DNA of 64,000 nt from Corynebacterium ammoniagenes DSM 20306 (lineage in GTDB: Bacteria; Actinomycetota; Actinomycetes; Mycobacteriales; Mycobacteriaceae), in contig NZ_CP009244.1 of NCBI RefSeq assembly GCF_001941425.1, positions 1,240,001 to 1,304,000 on the forward strand. The letters run 5' to 3'. The translations under genes were made by a program, and so were the position numbers. The notes below the pieces were generated by a model, which had not been told where the DNA came from, did no database searches, and was given only the letters and a program-made list of their open reading frames with translations. Numbering within the stretch: position 1 is the stretch's first letter; every line of letters begins with the position of its first letter. Of this stretch, positions 10,288-19,949 are shown in pieces.

Positions 10288-12434
10288 ATGAATCCCGTAA
10301 CCGTCCCCGTAAGGTAACCCGAAAGGCGGGTCCACCTGCGGAGGCGCAGGAAACCGCTTCAAATGAAGCGGCTTCGCCTGTTTTCCAGGCACCTGACGAC
10401 TCGGCCCAGTCCGCACAGAATGAGCGGGCAGAGGCAAAGTCATATAACTCCGACAAGAATGGCTCGGAGAATAGCCACAACAACCAGGACAATGGTGGCC
10501 AGGGCGGAAATAACAACCGTCGCTCCCGTTCCCGTGGTTCCCGCGGCCGTGGCCGGGGTGGCAATAATGGCCACAACAACCAGGGCGGCAATAACAGCCA
10601 GAGTGGCAACAACAATCAAGGCGGACGTGGCAACCGTCGCGGCGGAAATAATAACAACCGCCGGAACGTTCCAAAGTCCATGCAGGGCGCAGATTTGACC
10701 AAGCGTCTTCCACAGCCACCAAAGCAGGCTAAGGGCTCGCTGCGTATTTACGCACTGGGTGGCATTTCGGAAATTGGCCGCAACATGACCGTTTTCGAAT
10801 ATGACGGAAAGCTGTTGGTCATTGACTGTGGCGTGCTTTTCCCATCGTCCGGCGAGCCCGGCGTGGACTTGATTCTGCCTGACTTTGGTCCAATCGAGAA
10901 CAAGATCGACAAGATTGAGGCCTTGATTGTCACTCACGCGCACGAGGACCACATTGGTGCTATTCCGTGGCTGTTGAAGCTGCGCTCTGATATTCCAATC
11001 GTTGCTTCCCGTTTCACCATTGCTTTGATCGCAGCCAAGTGTAAAGAACACCGCCAGCGACCTAAGTTCATCGAGGTCAACGAGAAGTCCGATGTAAGCT
11101 ACGGCCCATTCCGTGCACGCTTCTGGGCAGTAAACCACTCTGTGCCAGACGCACTCGGTGTCATGCTGGGAACCCCAGCTGGCAACGTCATCCACACCGG
11201 TGACATCAAGCTGGATCAAACTCCATTGGATGGTCGTCCTACTGACCTTCCAGCATTGTCTCGCTACGGGGATGAAGGCGTTGACCTCATGCTGTGTGAC
11301 TCGACGAATGCAAACATTCCAGGCGTTTCCGCATCAGAAGGCGACATCCCGGCTACCTTTAACCGACTAGTCGCAAGCGCCCGCCAGCGCGTTATCATCG
11401 CATCGTTTGCATCCAACGTTTACCGCGTTCAGGCTGCTATCGATGCCGCAGTAAAGGCTGGCCGCAAGGTGGCCTTCAACGGTCGTTCCATGCTGCGCAA
11501 TATGGAAATCGCCGAGAAGATGGGGTTTTTGAAGGTCCCGCGCGGAACCATCGTTTCCATTGAAGACGCAGCAAAGATGGCTCCGCACAAGGTGGTCTTG
11601 ATTACCACCGGTACTCAGGGCGAGCCCATGGCAGCATTGTCGCGTATGGCACGACGTGAGCACCGTCAGATCACCGTTCGTGACGGCGATATGATTGTGT
11701 TCTCTTCCTCCCTGATTCCAGGTAATGAAGAAGCTGTCTACGGCGTAATGAATATGCTGTCGCAGATCGGCGCTCAGGTTATTACCAATAAGGAAGCTAA
11801 GGTTCACGCTTCCGGCCACGGCTACGGCGGCGAGTTGCTGTTCCTCTACAATGCAGCTCGACCAAAGAACGCTATGCCGGTTCACGGCGAGTGGCGTCAC
11901 CTCCGTGCCAATAAGGAATTGGCCATTTCCACGGGTGTTGACCGCGACCGAGTTGTCTTGGCACAAAACGGTGTTGTTGTGGACATGCAAAATGGTCGTG
12001 CACAGGTCGTTGGCCAGCTGACTGTTGGTCACCTCTATGTTGACGGTGTGAACATGGGCGACGTCGACGCGGATACGCTCGCGGACCGCACCAATCTAGG
12101 CTCGGGCGGCGTGGTCTCGATTACTTGTGTAATTGATAACCGCACCTCGCGTCTGCTGGAGCACCCAACGGTCTCCACGACGGGCTTTAGCGATGATGAC
12201 CGCGGTATCGTGCCCGAGGTTGCTGAGTTGGTAGAAAATACCATGAATGACTTGGCATCCGAAGGTGAAAATGACACCTACCGCATGGTCCAGCGTTTGC
12301 GCCGTAAGGTTTCCAAGCTGATGGATTCGCAGTACAAGCGCGAGCCAGTTATCTTGCCGACCATCATTGGCACCTCTGGAGAGGTCTTGGTTGCAGACGA
12401 GGACGAAGTCAAAGCAACCCGTCCTTCTCAGTAG
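10284..12434 (+). CDS. rnj: ribonuclease J with Asn/Gly/Arg-rich N-terminal extension
   Basis: 716 aa. Metallo-beta-lactamase/beta-CASP RNase acting in mRNA and rRNA processing. The first ~150 residues are a low-complexity extension, with Asn, Gly, Arg and Gln dominating about 55-130 and RGG/RG-like runs. The catalytic core begins near [35 protein letters not shown] is the Zn motif, with later metal ligands in [11 protein letters not shown] and a beta-CASP domain to about residue 550. The gene overlaps dapA by 4 bp (ATGA). Confidence 0.93.
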   Translation: MNESRNRPRKVTRKAGPPAEAQETASNEAASPVFQAPDDSAQSAQNERAEAKSYNSDKNGSENSHNNQDNGGQGGNNNRRSRSRGSRGRGRGGNNGHNNQGGNNSQSGNNNQGGRGNRRGGNNNNRRNVPKSMQGADLTKRLPQPPKQAKGSLRIYALGGISEIGRNMTVFEYDGKLLVIDCGVLFPSSGEPGVDLILPDFGPIENKIDKIEALIVTHAHEDHIGAIPWLLKLRSDIPIVASRFTIALIAAKCKEHRQRPKFIEVNEKSDVSYGPFRARFWAVNHSVPDALGVMLGTPAGNVIHTGDIKLDQTPLDGRPTDLPALSRYGDEGVDLMLCDSTNANIPGVSASEGDIPATFNRLVASARQRVIIASFASNVYRVQAAIDAAVKAGRKVAFNGRSMLRNMEIAEKMGFLKVPRGTIVSIEDAAKMAPHKVVLITTGTQGEPMAALSRMARREHRQITVRDGDMIVFSSSLIPGNEEAVYGVMNMLSQIGAQVITNKEAKVHASGHGYGGELLFLYNAARPKNAMPVHGEWRHLRANKELAISTGVDRDRVVLAQNGVVVDMQNGRAQVVGQLTVGHLYVDGVNMGDVDADTLADRTNLGSGGVVSITCVIDNRTSRLLEHPTVSTTGFSDDDRGIVPEVAELVENTMNDLASEGENDTYRMVQRLRRKVSKLMDSQYKREPVILPTIIGTSGEVLVADEDEVKATRPSQ

Positions 12435-12460
12435 TCTTTAAGGGCTTTCACCGGCTTTTT

Positions 12461-12488
12461 GTCCCCCAGCATAGCTATGCTGGGGGAC
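12461..12488. repeat. perfect 28-bp palindrome before the TIGR03085 gene
   Basis: GTCCCCCAGCATAG is followed directly by its exact reverse complement, with no spacer. It ends one base before the ATG at 12489 and contains a possible -10, TATGCT (12476-12481), 13 nt before that ATG. It may be an operator over the promoter, or a hairpin ending rnj transcripts; no T-run follows closely. Confidence 0.8.
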
Positions 12489-13100
12489 ATGACTTTTTCT
12501 TCTGCACAACGAAATCAATTAGCGCATCTCTTTTTAGAACTAGGTCCGGACGCTCCGACCCTGTGTGAGGGGTGGGAGACTAAAGACTTAGCCGCGCATT
12601 TATGGATCCGCGAAAATCGCCAGGATGCAGCAGGTGGAATGTTCATTCCACAGCTGGAGTCGCGTTTAGAAGATCTCACGGATCAAACTCTCGACCGTGA
12701 CTTCGAAGATGTAGTCAATAGCTGGGCCGCGGGCCCGCCCCGGTGGCTCAAGCCTTTCGACGCGAAGATGAACACGATGGAAAACTTTATCCACCATGAA
12801 GATGTTCGCCGCGCCAATGGCATGACTGATCCGCAACCGCTGTCTCAGGCTGCACAAAAACAGCTTTATTCCTCCCTCAAGATGTTTGCGCCGATGAGTT
12901 TGAGGAAATCAAAGAGTCCAGTGGTTCTTCACCCGCGAGGTTTTGATCGAATCGTTGCGGCGGATAAACGGGGAGTAGCTCGCAGCGGCAGCGATGTCGT
13001 TCGCGTGAGCGGTGAAGTAGGAGAGTTGTTGATCTGGGTCTCCGGCCGAGATATCGCAGACGTAACCATCAATGGGGATGGCTCCAAAATCGCCCGTTAG
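12489..13100 (+). CDS. TIGR03085-type metal-binding protein (DinB/MDMPI-like fold)
   Basis: 203 aa. The N-terminal block LGPDAPTLCEGWETKDLAAHLWIRE and the central FIHHEDVRRANG are hallmarks of the actinobacterial TIGR03085 family, related to the mycothiol-dependent maleylpyruvate isomerase N-terminal domain. The His residues (AHL, FIHHED) would hold a metal. The enzymatic function is not known. ATG 12489 was preferred over ATG 12477 because of the -10 spacing; both are in frame. Confidence 0.75.
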   Translation: MTFSSAQRNQLAHLFLELGPDAPTLCEGWETKDLAAHLWIRENRQDAAGGMFIPQLESRLEDLTDQTLDRDFEDVVNSWAAGPPRWLKPFDAKMNTMENFIHHEDVRRANGMTDPQPLSQAAQKQLYSSLKMFAPMSLRKSKSPVVLHPRGFDRIVAADKRGVARSGSDVVRVSGEVGELLIWVSGRDIADVTINGDGSKIAR

Positions 13101-13163
13101 ATTTACGGGTTACTTTCCCGCAAAAATTAAGTAAGAAAATCCCGTCATTCTAGTGTGGCTAAT

Positions 13164-16100
13164 GTGACGAGAGGTGCATCTGCGGCTAAAGTTACAGGTA
13201 TGTCTGTCAAGAATACTTCTCGCTCGTCGCGCCGACCTCGCTCTAGCACCAAGAGTGCGAACCGGTCTCGGCCTGCTCAAGCGCGAAGTGCTTCCTCTAG
13301 TGAGACTAAATTGCAGGTAACACCAAGCGCTACCAACGCTCATCAGCGAACTGGTAGCGCTTTCGGTGCTGTCGGACGCGGACTTTCCAAGGCGGCGGGC
13401 GCTACTGCCCGTGGCCTGGGTAGCATGACGCGTTCACTAGGGGAGGGGATGGCAAGTCTGAAACCGGCTTCTGATGATGACGGCGGATATGACCGCGATC
13501 TTCATGACGATGATCAACTGAGAAATGAAAAGGAGTTTGACGACATTACCGATAAACCAGCGCCCCGCAAACGGCGCAAGTCGAGCGTAACTTCAAAAGC
13601 ACGTCAAGAACCTGTCCAGGAAGAGCTTTCCTTGGACGACTTTGACGATGTCGAAGAAGAGGAGGATGTCCAAGACGCTGATGCGACGGGCTGGCGAGTA
13701 ACCAATCCTGATGCCATCGGGCTTATCTTGCTCGGACTTGCTGCCATTGTGGGCGCTTCGGTATGGCTCGATATCGCGGGGCCGATTGGTGCTGCCTTAG
13801 CTCAAGGCATTCATTTGGTTATCGGCGCCGGCGCACTGGTGCTGCCCGTAGCGCTGATTGCCTTAGCTCTAGTCCTGATGCTTGACATTAGTACTCCGGA
13901 GCGTGGAATTCCGACGCGCGTGATAATCGGGACCACACTGATTATCGTCGCGATGCTTGGTTTAATTCACTTGTTCGCCGGAAACCCGGGCGCTTGGGCC
14001 GACCGTATCGCCGCGGGCGGTGCCGTAGGTGCGTGGACTGGTGGGCTGCTGGCAGCTGGCTTTTCTTCCTACGTAGCAGTCCCGCTGTTGGTCTTAGTCA
14101 TCATCTACGGTGCACTCCGTGTCACCGGCATTACTGTGCGAGAAGCGTTTGACTTCATTAGCGCACGAATTAAGACCTTGATATCAGGAGAAGACGCGGC
14201 TGATGGCTTCGATGAAGAAGAAGACGATGACCTCTACGGTTCAGTAAGCAATGACATTGAGGATATTGAGCGCGGCCGAGCTAGCTCACGCCCTTCCCGA
14301 ACGAGCCCACGGATTACGCCGCGGGTAAGCCCCCGTCCAGCCCCGCGCAGCCCCATGGATGCTTATCCTGCGGATGCGCCTGAGCCAGGCCGGTACCCAA
14401 TCGATGAGGGGCCGTCAGAAAACGACACCCAGATCCTGCCGGCGATGAGCTCTGCACCAGAGCCGAAGTCTCCAAAACCTGCCGCAACGACACCTGCGGC
14501 TCCAGCGGCGCCGGAAACCCCGAAGCCCGAGCCCACGCAGGTGATCAAGAAGTCGAAGCCGGCTCCGGCAGCTCCTGCGGCAGAGGAAGGAAACGGCGAT
14601 GTTGTCTCCTCGTCGCAAGACGCGATGCGTCAGGCGATCCTGGCTCGCTCTGGTGTGGATCCGGTAACGGGCAAGCCTTCAGCTGAGCCTGTTGCGCAAG
14701 AAGAAGATGCGGTCAGTGGTGAGTCCGGTGCTTTTGAAGCGCCGGACTATGAAATCCCAGAGACCAACCTGCTGACCCCAGGTGCGCCGTCGAAGGAGCG
14801 CACGGAGGTCAATGATCGAACGATTGAAGCAATTACTGATGTCTTTGCCGAGTTTAAGATCGACGCAGCCGTAACTGGCTTTAGCCGTGGTCCGACAGTT
14901 ACTCGCTACGAAATCGAGTTGGGACCTGGCGTGAAGGTCTCGAAGATCACCAACCTGCAGTCCAACTTGGCGTATGCAGTTGCGACCGAGAACGTACGTC
15001 TGTTGACGCCGATTCCGGGCAAGTCCGCCGTGGGTATTGAGGTGCCTAACCCGGACCGTGAAATGGTTCGTCTTCGTGAGGTACTGGAGGCACCTGCCAC
15101 CATTGCGGATCAGGACCCCATGCTCATTGGTTTGGGCAAAGACATCGAAGGTGAGTTCATCTCGGCATCGGTACAAAAGATGCCGCACTTGCTGGTCGCC
15201 GGCGCTACCGGTTCCGGTAAATCGGCATTTGTCAACTCCCTGCTGGTCTCTTTGCTGACTAGGGCTACTCCCGAAGATGTGCGCTTGATTCTGGTGGATC
15301 CGAAGATGGTGGAATTGACTCCTTATGAGGGCATTCCGCACTTGATCACTCCAATCATTACGCAGCCGAAGAAGGCTGCGGCTGCCTTGCAGTGGTTGGT
15401 AGAAGAGATGGAACAGCGCTACATGGACATGAAGTCTGCTCGTGTGCGCCACATCAAGGACTTCAACCGCAAGGTGCGTTCGGGTGAATTGACAGCACCT
15501 CCGGGCTCGCAGCGTGAGATGCGTCCATATCCGTTTATCGTCTGTGTCGTCGACGAGTTGGCGGACTTGATGATGACCGCACCGAAGGAAATCGAAGACT
15601 CCATCGTGCGCATCACACAAAAGGCTCGTGCGGCAGGTATCCACCTGGTTCTGGCCACGCAGCGTCCATCCGTGGATGTTGTGACTGGCTTGATCAAGAC
15701 CAACGTTCCTTCCCGTCTGGCTTTTGCTACCTCCTCGTTGACCGACTCCCGAGTCATCTTGGACCAAGGTGGCGCGGAAAAGCTCATCGGTATGGGCGAT
15801 GCTTTGTTCATCCCGCAGGGCGGACGCCCAGTGCGCGTGCAGGGTGCGTTCGTCGCCGATGAAGAAGTCCAGGCCGTGGTAGAAGCCGCCAAGGATCAAG
15901 CACAGCCGAACTACACCGAGGGCGTGACCGAGGAGAAGGCATCGGCGGCTAAGAAGGAAATCGATGATGATATCGGCAAGGACATGGATGACTTGCTCGA
16001 GGCAGTTGACCTCGTAGTCACCTCGCAGCTGGGCTCGACCTCCATGTTGCAGCGCAAGTTACGCATCGGTTTCGCCAAGGCTGGACGCCTTATGGACTTG

Positions 16101-16355
16101 ATGGAATCTCGCGGTGTCGTGGGCCCATCCGAAGGCTCGAAGGCACGTGAGGTCCTGGTCAAACCCGAAGAACTAGAAACCATTGTTTGGATGATTAAGG
16201 GCGCCGACCCAGCGGAAGCTCCCAAGGAAGTTCAAGAAGAGATGGCTGCCGAGGCGGAAGCTAATGAGGCAGCAGCGACCGATGCATCGCCTAGCGATGA
16301 CGGCGAGAGCCGCACCGTCCAAGCGACCTATAACCCAACCCCTGGTGCTTTTTAA
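13164..16355 (+). CDS. ftsK: DNA translocase FtsK
   Basis: About 1063 aa. It pumps DNA at the division septum and aids chromosome dimer resolution. In order: a basic Ser/Arg-rich N-terminus, an acidic segment, four membrane segments (about 175-340), a Pro/Ala-rich linker (about 370-540), and the motor, with Walker [12 protein letters not shown] encoded near 15200 and Walker [11 protein letters not shown] near 15550. The C-terminal gamma winged helix ([32 protein letters not shown]) is intact. Start is uncertain: GTG 13164 has TAGTGT 13 nt upstream; GTG 13155 and ATG 13200 are in-frame alternatives. Confidence 0.93.
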   Translation: MTRGASAAKVTGMSVKNTSRSSRRPRSSTKSANRSRPAQARSASSSETKLQVTPSATNAHQRTGSAFGAVGRGLSKAAGATARGLGSMTRSLGEGMASLKPASDDDGGYDRDLHDDDQLRNEKEFDDITDKPAPRKRRKSSVTSKARQEPVQEELSLDDFDDVEEEEDVQDADATGWRVTNPDAIGLILLGLAAIVGASVWLDIAGPIGAALAQGIHLVIGAGALVLPVALIALALVLMLDISTPERGIPTRVIIGTTLIIVAMLGLIHLFAGNPGAWADRIAAGGAVGAWTGGLLAAGFSSYVAVPLLVLVIIYGALRVTGITVREAFDFISARIKTLISGEDAADGFDEEEDDDLYGSVSNDIEDIERGRASSRPSRTSPRITPRVSPRPAPRSPMDAYPADAPEPGRYPIDEGPSENDTQILPAMSSAPEPKSPKPAATTPAAPAAPETPKPEPTQVIKKSKPAPAAPAAEEGNGDVVSSSQDAMRQAILARSGVDPVTGKPSAEPVAQEEDAVSGESGAFEAPDYEIPETNLLTPGAPSKERTEVNDRTIEAITDVFAEFKIDAAVTGFSRGPTVTRYEIELGPGVKVSKITNLQSNLAYAVATENVRLLTPIPGKSAVGIEVPNPDREMVRLREVLEAPATIADQDPMLIGLGKDIEGEFISASVQKMPHLLVAGATGSGKSAFVNSLLVSLLTRATPEDVRLILVDPKMVELTPYEGIPHLITPIITQPKKAAAALQWLVEEMEQRYMDMKSARVRHIKDFNRKVRSGELTAPPGSQREMRPYPFIVCVVDELADLMMTAPKEIEDSIVRITQKARAAGIHLVLATQRPSVDVVTGLIKTNVPSRLAFATSSLTDSRVILDQGGAEKLIGMGDALFIPQGGRPVRVQGAFVADEEVQAVVEAAKDQAQPNYTEGVTEEKASAAKKEIDDDIGKDMDDLLEAVDLVVTSQLGSTSMLQRKLRIGFAKAGRLMDLMESRGVVGPSEGSKAREVLVKPEELETIVWMIKGADPAEAPKEVQEEMAAEAEANEAAATDASPSDDGESRTVQATYNPTPGAF

Positions 16356-16409
16356 CTAGGTGGTTGTAGTCTCACCGAGCTCCATTTAATCGCGACCTAG
16401 TACCGGTCG

Positions 16410-16437
16410 TTGATTAGGTGGGGCTTTCGTGTAGGAT
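16410..16437 (+). promoter_or_regulatory. candidate promoter of the riboswitch-terC transcript
   Basis: TTGATT (16410-16415) and TAGGAT (16432-16437) are separated by 16 bp. Transcription would start near 16444, just upstream of the riboswitch, so the aptamer would be transcribed from its 5' end. Confidence 0.55.
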
Positions 16438-16445
16438 ATGAGACG

Positions 16446-16609
16446 TCTTGGAGGGGAGTACCCTATTAATCGGCACTGATCGTCAGCACGGAAGAACTGC
16501 TTTTATCCCCATGGATAAAGCGTAGATTCTCCCGGTCGTGTCGGCCCACTTCGGTGGGTGGGGGAGACCTCCGGTCAATTTTAGTTTTCATGAGACCGGA
16601 GGATTTACA
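16446..16609 (+). promoter_or_regulatory. yybP-ykoY (manganese) riboswitch with translational switch
   Basis: The leader has the conserved elements of the yybP-ykoY class: GGGGAGTA (16453-16460), GATCGTCAGCACGG (about 16478-16491), and CCCGGTCGTGTCGG followed by a GGCCCACTTCGGTGGGT hairpin and GGGGGAGACC (16560-16569). P1 can form between GGAGG (16450-16454) and CCTCC (16568-16572). The 3' strand CCTCCGGTC (16568-16576) is also exactly complementary to GACCGGAGG (16594-16602), which contains the terC Shine-Dalgarno. The two pairings exclude each other, so Mn2+ binding that stabilises P1 should free the ribosome site. Confidence 0.9.
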
Positions 16610-17734
16610 ATGGGTGTACCTATATGGATTTGGCTTTTAACCGGTGCGGTTATTGCCGGATTCTTCATTTTTGATTTCTATTCGCACGTTAAAACACCCC
16701 ACGAACCAACCTTGAAAGAGTCAGGAACGTGGACTGCGTTTTACGTAGCCATCGCGCTGCTCTTCGGCCTGTTGGTCTGGGGTTTGTGGGACCAAGAGCA
16801 CGCGCTGCAGTACTACACGGGTTATGTGACAGAAAAGGCGTTGTCGGTCGATAACCTCTTTGTCTTCGCCTTGATTATGGGTGCGTTTAAGATCCCGCGT
16901 AAGTACCAGCAAAAGGTGCTGTTGATCGGTATTGTTCTTGCGCTGATCTTCCGCCTGGTCTTTATTTTGCTGGGTGCAGCCGTCATCGCGGCGTGGTCCG
17001 ATGTCTTCTACCTCTTCGCAATCTTCCTGCTCTTTACCGCTGTCAAGCTGGTTATTGATGAAATTCGAGACGCAGAAGAAACTGACCCTAATGACATGCT
17101 CATCATTAAGTGGCTACGCAAGGTCATTCACGTCACCCCGCGTTACCACAGCGATAAGCTGACTCACCGGGAAGAGTCAGGGCCTCAAAAGGGCAAGCTC
17201 GCGCTGACTCCGTTGTTCATCGCGCTGGTAGCTATCGGCTTGATTGACATCATGTTCGCGTTTGACTCGATCCCAGCGATCTACGGTATTACCTCGGAAG
17301 CATTCCTGGTATTTACCACCAACGCGTTTTCTCTCATGGGTCTGCGTCAGATGTACTTCTTGCTCGACGGCCTGTTGGACCGCCTCGTCTACTTGTCCTA
17401 CGGTCTGGGCATCATCCTCGGATTCATTGGTGTCAAGCTGCTGCTTCATGCTCTGCATGAAAACAACCTGCCATTTATCAACGGTGGTGAGAACGTCTCC
17501 GTCCCTGAGGTAGGAACCGTTGCTTCCCTGTTGGTCATCGTTGGTGTACTTGTGATCACTGTCGTGGCGTCTGTCATCAAAAACAAGCGTGATGAATCCC
17601 AGGGTGGCATCCGCATCTCGCACAACCACTATGACTGGGATGATGAAGGCAACCGCATTGTTCGCGATAAGCAGGGCGAGCTTGTCGGTTACGCTTCCGA
17701 ACTTCCAGAAAGCGAATTGCCGAACGGCAAATAG
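16610..17734 (+). CDS. TerC-family membrane protein, probable Mn2+ exporter
   Basis: 374 aa. Integral membrane protein with about eight hydrophobic helices; signatures VTEKALSVDNLFVF and IDIMFAFDSIPAIYGITS carry the conserved acidic residues of the TerC/Alx family. A hydrophilic tail rich in charged residues follows the last helix. The manganese riboswitch upstream supports a role in Mn efflux or metal loading of exported proteins, as shown for Alx and YceF/MeeF homologues; tellurite resistance is the historical name only. The ATG at 16610 follows GGAGGA at 16598-16603. Often called terC or alx. Confidence 0.9.
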   Translation: MGVPIWIWLLTGAVIAGFFIFDFYSHVKTPHEPTLKESGTWTAFYVAIALLFGLLVWGLWDQEHALQYYTGYVTEKALSVDNLFVFALIMGAFKIPRKYQQKVLLIGIVLALIFRLVFILLGAAVIAAWSDVFYLFAIFLLFTAVKLVIDEIRDAEETDPNDMLIIKWLRKVIHVTPRYHSDKLTHREESGPQKGKLALTPLFIALVAIGLIDIMFAFDSIPAIYGITSEAFLVFTTNAFSLMGLRQMYFLLDGLLDRLVYLSYGLGIILGFIGVKLLLHALHENNLPFINGGENVSVPEVGTVASLLVIVGVLVITVVASVIKNKRDESQGGIRISHNHYDWDDEGNRIVRDKQGELVGYASELPESELPNGK

Positions 17735-17763
17735 TCGGTGTGTGGCTAGGCTTTCACACTAAA

Positions 17764-17811
17764 AGTCGGGCACCAGCTCTACATCATGTAGTAGCTGGTG
17801 CCCGATTTTTC
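17764..17811. terminator. bidirectional terminator terC / yciI-like gene
   Basis: TCGGGCACCAGCT pairs with AGCTGGTGCCCGA, with an inner CTACA/TGTAG stem, then TTTTT. Upstream AAAA gives the mirror T-run for the convergent minus-strand gene. Confidence 0.9.
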
Positions 17812-17840
17812 CTTGCTCGAGTGCCGAAATGGCGTCGGTG

Positions 17841-18134
17841 CTAGATTTCAAACGACGCGGTCACAGGTCCCCATTCACGGATATCGCGTTTGTTAACAAT
17901 TTCTTCGATCCAATAGGGATCGCCGTCCATGATGGTGACAACATCGTCAACGGTGGTGTCCTCATCCAGCTTCAAGATGATGAGAGCGCCGCGCTTCGAG
18001 TCCGTAAAAGGACCCGAGCCCAGGATCTGTTCCTGGTTGTGCAAGGTTTCAATAAACTCACGGTGCTGAGGGCGAACCTCGTCGAGGCGCGGGTTGTTTG
18101 CGTTGTAATCGTAAATGACTGCGAAGTATTTCAT
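17841..18134 (-). CDS. YciI-like (YCII domain) protein
   Basis: 97 aa. A small dimeric alpha/beta-barrel protein beginning MKYFAVIYDYNANN, with RPQHREFIETLHNQEQILGSGPFTD as the YCII core holding the conserved His (HREF) and Asp. Its biochemical role is unknown; some members are putative lyases. The start at 18134 was chosen for the family N-terminus and because TACAAT on the minus strand (18147-18142) starts 13 nt before it. Confidence 0.8.
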   Translation of the reverse strand: MKYFAVIYDYNANNPRLDEVRPQHREFIETLHNQEQILGSGPFTDSKRGALIILKLDEDTTVDDVVTIMDGDPYWIEEIVNKRDIREWGPVTASFEI

Positions 18135-18213
18135 TGGTCTGATTGTACGCAATTTTTAGGTCCATCTCGGTGGGATGAACCATGAAAAATACATGCACGG
18201 TATTATGTCTTGT

Positions 18214-18783
18214 GTGGCCACTTCAAAGGAAAGCGTGAACTCAAGCTTCGAATCACCGAAGCCTTCAAACTGGAACCTGCCCAATGTTCTGACCAGTTTG
18301 CGCATCTTATTTATCCCAATTTTCGTGTGGTTGGTGCTTGCTGGTTTTCAGTGGTGGGCTTTTGGTCTATTCGCCGTGTTAATGGCGACGGATAAATTAG
18401 ACGGCGATATTGCGCGCGCACGCGGCCTCATCACCGACTTTGGCAAGATCGCAGATCCGATCGCCGACAAGGCGTTGATGACTGCTGCGTTGGTGTCGTT
18501 GAACATCGTTGGTGTGTTGCCGATTTGGATTACCGTTGTCATTTTGATTCGGGAATTCGGTATCACCTTGTGGCGGATGTGGATGTTGCGCAATGGCAAG
18601 GTCGTTCCGGCATCGAAAGGCGGCAAGCTCAAGACCGTCTTGCAATCGTTCGCAGTGGCAATGTACTTGTGCCCACTGCCAGGCTGGATGGATATTCCAA
18701 CCTATGTTGTCATGCTCGTGGCTGTTGCCGTCACGGTGGTTACTGGCGTGCAATATTTGCTCGATGCGCGAAAGCATAACTAA
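18214..18783 (+). CDS. pgsA: CDP-alcohol phosphatidyltransferase, probable phosphatidylglycerophosphate synthase
   Basis: 189 aa from the GTG used here. It joins glycerol-3-phosphate to CDP-diacylglycerol in phosphatidylglycerol synthesis. The catalytic motif D-x2-DG-x2-AR-x8-G-x3-D-x3-D is complete (DKLDGDIARARGLITDFGKIADPIAD). Several membrane helices are visible. Start choice: TATTAT (18201-18206) lies 13 nt before GTG 18214, favouring a leaderless mRNA; ATG 18175 would add 13 residues. The cinA-like gene begins on the base after its stop. Confidence 0.88.
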   Translation: MATSKESVNSSFESPKPSNWNLPNVLTSLRILFIPIFVWLVLAGFQWWAFGLFAVLMATDKLDGDIARARGLITDFGKIADPIADKALMTAALVSLNIVGVLPIWITVVILIREFGITLWRMWMLRNGKVVPASKGGKLKTVLQSFAVAMYLCPLPGWMDIPTYVVMLVAVAVTVVTGVQYLLDARKHN

Positions 18784-19296
18784 GTGTTAGCCGCTGAGAT
18801 TATCCGCGCGCTTGCACGCAAAGGCGAGACCGTGGCATTTTGTGAGTCGCTCACCGCGGGTTTGGCTAGTGCCACCGTCGCGGACGTCTCCGGCGCATCG
18901 ACGGTGCTCCGTGGCGGCCTTATTACCTATGCCACCGATTTGAAAGTCGACTTAGCCAACGTTAGCCAGGAGCTTATCGATGCCCACGGGGTGGTCTCCG
19001 AAGAGGTTGCCGCAGCGATGGCGGCGGGCACACGAAAGGTTTGCCATTCCACGTGGGCGGTATCGCTAACGGGGGTTGCCGGGCCGGATTCGCAGGATGG
19101 ACATCCCGCAGGCGAGGTCTTTATTGGTTGCGCTGGACCTGATGGGACGTTGGTTGTGCGCGCGGTCAATGACTCGTCGGTATCCGCGCACACCGGCGAC
19201 GGGGGAGAGCGCATTCAGGTACTCAGCGGCGACCGCAATGCCATTCGTACGCAAGCGGTTGACTGTGCATTGGAATTATTATTAAAGCGCCTATGA
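18784..19296 (+). CDS. CinA C-terminal domain protein (nicotinamide-nucleotide amidase, PncC type)
   Basis: 170 aa, only the CinA C-terminal domain; the N-terminal molybdopterin-like domain of full CinA is absent. Family members deamidate NMN to NaMN in pyridine nucleotide recycling. Signatures: FCESLTAGLASATVADVSGAS (catalytic Ser), GGLITYATDLK, and LTGVAGPDSQDGHPAGEVFIG. It starts at GTG directly after the pgsA stop, so it is translationally coupled. Confidence 0.88.
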   Translation: MLAAEIIRALARKGETVAFCESLTAGLASATVADVSGASTVLRGGLITYATDLKVDLANVSQELIDAHGVVSEEVAAAMAAGTRKVCHSTWAVSLTGVAGPDSQDGHPAGEVFIGCAGPDGTLVVRAVNDSSVSAHTGDGGERIQVLSGDRNAIRTQAVDCALELLLKRL

Positions 19297-19325
19297 CCTC
19301 CATGAAGGTTAATTTTTAAAGACGC

Positions 19326-19363
19326 GGGAACAAATTGAAGTTGAGCACCGTTGTACCTAGTAA
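19326..19363 (+). promoter_or_regulatory. sigma-H-type promoter of clgR
   Basis: GGGAAC (19326-19331), 18 nt, then GTTG (19350-19353, preceded by C) matches the corynebacterial SigH consensus GGAA(T/C)-N18-CGTT. The predicted start of transcription falls at about the ATG at 19363, giving a leaderless mRNA. clgR is a reported SigH target in C. glutamicum, in line with this. Confidence 0.7.
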
Positions 19364-19728
19364 TGAACACTACAACTGCACTCCTCGAAAAAACCACTGG
19401 ATCCCAGGCGGCTTCGGCGTCGCACAGTGCTCGAGTTCGTCATCCCGAGCCACTGCTGCGTGAAGCACTGGGACTGACACTGCGTGCTTTCCGCGCTGAT
19501 AAGGGCGTTACCTTGCGTGAGCTTGCTGCGAGCGCACATGTTTCCCCCGGCTACCTTTCAGAGCTGGAACGCGGCCGCAAGGAAGTCTCCTCGGAGATGC
19601 TTGCTGCGGTTTGCCACGCGCTGGAGGTGTCCGTATCGGATGTTTTGATTGAAGCCGCTGGCAACATGGCACTGCCGACCGTCAATGAAGAGCTGGCATC
19701 CACTGCACCTGCAGCATCAGAATTCTAG
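19363..19728 (+). CDS. clgR: transcriptional regulator ClgR
   Basis: 121 aa. XRE-type activator of clp protease and other protein-quality genes in corynebacteria and mycobacteria. The helix-turn-helix lies in LGLTLRAFRADKGVTLRELAASAHVSPGYLSELERGRKEVSSEMLAAVCHAL, split at about residues 38-90; the recognition helix region SPGYLSELERGRKEVSSE is nearly invariant in the family. Start at 19363 from the SigH promoter position; TTG 19351 is less likely. The next gene is pspA, as in mycobacteria and C. glutamicum, where ClgR controls envelope-stress genes. Confidence 0.92.
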   Translation: MNTTTALLEKTTGSQAASASHSARVRHPEPLLREALGLTLRAFRADKGVTLRELAASAHVSPGYLSELERGRKEVSSEMLAAVCHALEVSVSDVLIEAAGNMALPTVNEELASTAPAASEF

Positions 19729-19750
19729 CGAGGGCACACCGCGCTAGAAT
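19722..19750. repeat. inverted repeat across the clgR stop codon
   Basis: ATTCTAGCG (19722-19730) and CGCTAGAAT (19742-19750) are perfect 9-bp arms around an 11-nt loop. The left arm includes the clgR stop codon. There is no T-run after it, so it is a poor terminator; it could be an operator for pspA or an mRNA-end structure. Confidence 0.7.
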
Positions 19751-19949
19751 CGGCCGCCGTAGCTCACTGGCTGCGTCTTGGTGGCCTTTGGGCATTTTGT
19801 GATGGAATTTTCAGGCGATTCACGCGGCACTAGGAGCGGGAGTTAGCTACCATTGTGCCTGTAGAAATCTAAGGTAGCTTTAGACTTAGTAGACTTTAGT
19901 AAAATTAGACAATCTGAATCTAGAAGATGTGAATGAAAGGCCTGGGACT

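Noticed and set aside
14679..15899. 406-codon open frame antisense to ftsK
   Set aside because: Shadow of the FtsK motor coding region; no recognisable protein features.
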